A DNA stretch of 64,000 bases from Paenibacillus oryzisoli (GTDB lineage: Bacteria > Bacillota > Bacilli > Paenibacillales > NBRC-103111). Of this stretch, positions 63,017 through 64,000 are shown in pieces. The position numbers and the translations under genes were made by a program. Position 1 is the first letter of the stretch. Each line of letters starts with the position of its first letter. The notes below the pieces were generated by a model that searched no databases, was not told the DNA's origin, and saw nothing but the letters and a program-made list of their open reading frames with translations. Where the stretch lies: the NCBI RefSeq assembly GCF_001653565.1, contig NZ_LYPB01000047.1, positions 1 through 64,000 on the forward strand, read 5' to 3'.

Positions 63017-64000
63017 TTATGAAAAAATAGCTTGCAATTGATCAAGATTAATCTCTGTCTGAGGAGCAAAAGTTTCTGATTTCAGATAACTAATCATGCT
63101 AAACAGTAACTGTCTGCCTTCAAGCGTAGCTACGATATTCTCGTAATCTATTGCGCACATCAAAACACTTCCGTTTAAAACACGCGCTTCAAATAACAAG
63201 CCCAGTTTATGATTGCGCTCAAAATTATCGATTGTTTGGACAATAGGCTGCAAAGATTGCGGTAAATCGTCCAGAATAACAGAGCTAGAGTGAGTAACGA
63301 TCTCCCACCAAGGATACGTCGTGTATTCTTCTGTAAGAAAATGATTAAAAAGGGCATGATCTTTGTCAATCATTAGCCCCATTGTCCCGACAGGTACAGG
63401 TTTATTCATACTTTCGGAAATGGAACGAAACATCGGATAACACCAGAAGTCGGTACAATATGTGCCAGGAACCGTCCCGCTTAATCCGTCCGGTTTAGCA
63501 AGAAGCAGCACATTCTCGCCCTTCTCAAGCAATGTGACCGCTTTCTCATCAAGCGAATGGAACAAATGAATATCTGAAACATCAAGCACGGCATTTTCAG
63601 GATAAATCCAGAAATCATAGGTTTTGCTCAAGCCTGCTTGATCAACCTTCAGATGAAGAGTTACTTTCGTCATACTCGTTACGCTTGGAAGCTGCATGCG
63701 AATCTCGCAAATTTCAATATAATTATCGCTTGATTTCACCGAAATAATGGCTTCACCTTCGCCAATTAGGGTGACACCATCTCGCAATTCCCATTGCATA
63801 ATCAACCCATTAGGTGAATGATCACGATAATAGCTAAGTTCGACTTGAGCTTGGAGTACTTCGCCTGATTGATAGTTGTACTTCTCAAACCGGGCTAGCA
63901 GAACGGCATCCCCACAGAAGCTGCGCCACTCTTCAGGGGTGATAAGTCCTTTGGAATCCATAAAGGCATCCAGAATACCGACCAACGCTGTCCCTTGTCC
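63017..64000 (-). CDS. C-terminal part of a GH2-like glycosidase, cut by the window edge
   Basis: At least 327 residues; the frame stays open to the window end (GQGTALVGILDAFMDSKGLI), so the start lies outside. GQGTALVGILDAF-DSKG followed by TPEEW-RSFC and a beta-sandwich (YNYQSGEVLQAQVELSY) is the typical C-terminal sugar-hydrolase region of GH2-family and related proteins. The last 150 residues look like a GATase/amidase-like alpha-beta domain. It stops 54 bp before the beta-mannosidase gene on the same strand and is probably co-transcribed with it. Confidence 0.65.
   Translation of the reverse strand, partial: GQGTALVGILDAFMDSKGLITPEEWRSFCGDAVLLARFEKYNYQSGEVLQAQVELSYYRDHSPNGLIMQWELRDGVTLIGEGEAIISVKSSDNYIEICEIRMQLPSVTSMTKVTLHLKVDQAGLSKTYDFWIYPENAVLDVSDIHLFHSLDEKAVTLLEKGENVLLLAKPDGLSGTVPGTYCTDFWCYPMFRSISESMNKPVPVGTMGLMIDKDHALFNHFLTEEYTTYPWWEIVTHSSSVILDDLPQSLQPIVQTIDNFERNHKLGLLFEARVLNGSVLMCAIDYENIVATLEGRQLLFSMISYLKSETFAPQTEINLDQLQAIFS

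Noticed and set aside
1-64000. tRNA or rRNA genes, riboswitches
   Set aside because: No tRNA-like cloverleaf, rRNA segment or known riboswitch core was recognised on either strand by eye; a covariance-model scan would be decisive.

Overview
The window looks like a chromosomal segment of a low-to-mid GC, spore-forming Firmicute of the Paenibacillus type. The basis is the combination of YesM/YesN-type two-component systems, CUT1 and LplB/YtcP-type sugar importers encoded without their own ATPase, many Gfo/Idh/MocA oxidoreductases, an S-layer-homology (SLH) anchored giant glycanase, strong AGGAGG ribosome binding sites and frequent TTG starts. No rRNA, tRNA, CRISPR array or intact transposase gene was found. 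The organism is inferred from gene content only.

Region 1 (1-8250) starts with a 36-bp tandem repeat and a tandem-GNAT acetyltransferase. A leftward sugar catabolic block follows: sugar isomerase, Gfo/Idh, NagB-like, NagA-like, AraC regulator and a second Gfo/Idh. It ends with a rightward AbrB-like regulator. Region 2 (8250-15460) holds repeat-rich non-coding DNA, a large clan GH-A glycosidase divergent from a LacI regulator with a perfect palindromic operator candidate between them, two small hypothetical genes and a frameshifted HTH gene. Region 3 (15460-17365) is a peroxide-defence operon (TrxR-like flavoprotein, glutaredoxin, 2-Cys peroxiredoxin) behind a promoter covered by a PerR-type box.

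Region 4 (17800-40430) is a fructan (levan/inulin) utilisation island. It contains a 2153-residue GH32 enzyme with CBM66-like modules, a ricin-type domain and SLH anchors. Beside it is a shorter duplicated GH32 enzyme that lost its anchor. A leftward operon follows: binding protein, YesM kinase, YesN regulator, membrane-anchored GH32, two permeases and fructokinase. The fructokinase 3' end has fused to a decayed GH32 remnant. A divergent LacI regulator stands upstream. Secreted GH32 enzymes would release fructose or short fructans, the importer would take them up and fructokinase would phosphorylate fructose.

Region 5 (40419-51230) interrupts the sugar genes with a compact biosynthetic cluster. 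Its left arm encodes a free acyl carrier protein, an ATP-grasp ligase, a GT-B glycosyltransferase, a radical SAM/SPASM enzyme, a three-gene ABC-2 exporter, a methyltransferase and a BtrH-like protein. Its divergent right arm encodes a PIG-L deacetylase and an acyl-CoA-dehydrogenase-fold flavoprotein. The parts suggest aminoacyl-ACP-based assembly of an exported, glycosylated or amino-sugar-containing small molecule, partly reminiscent of butirosin side-chain chemistry. I regard this as the most likely undescribed system here.

Region 6 (51268-64000) has a cytoplasmic GH32, a second YesMN system with a LplB/YtcP-type importer, a GH2 beta-mannosidase-like enzyme and the 3' part of another glycosidase-like gene cut by the window edge.
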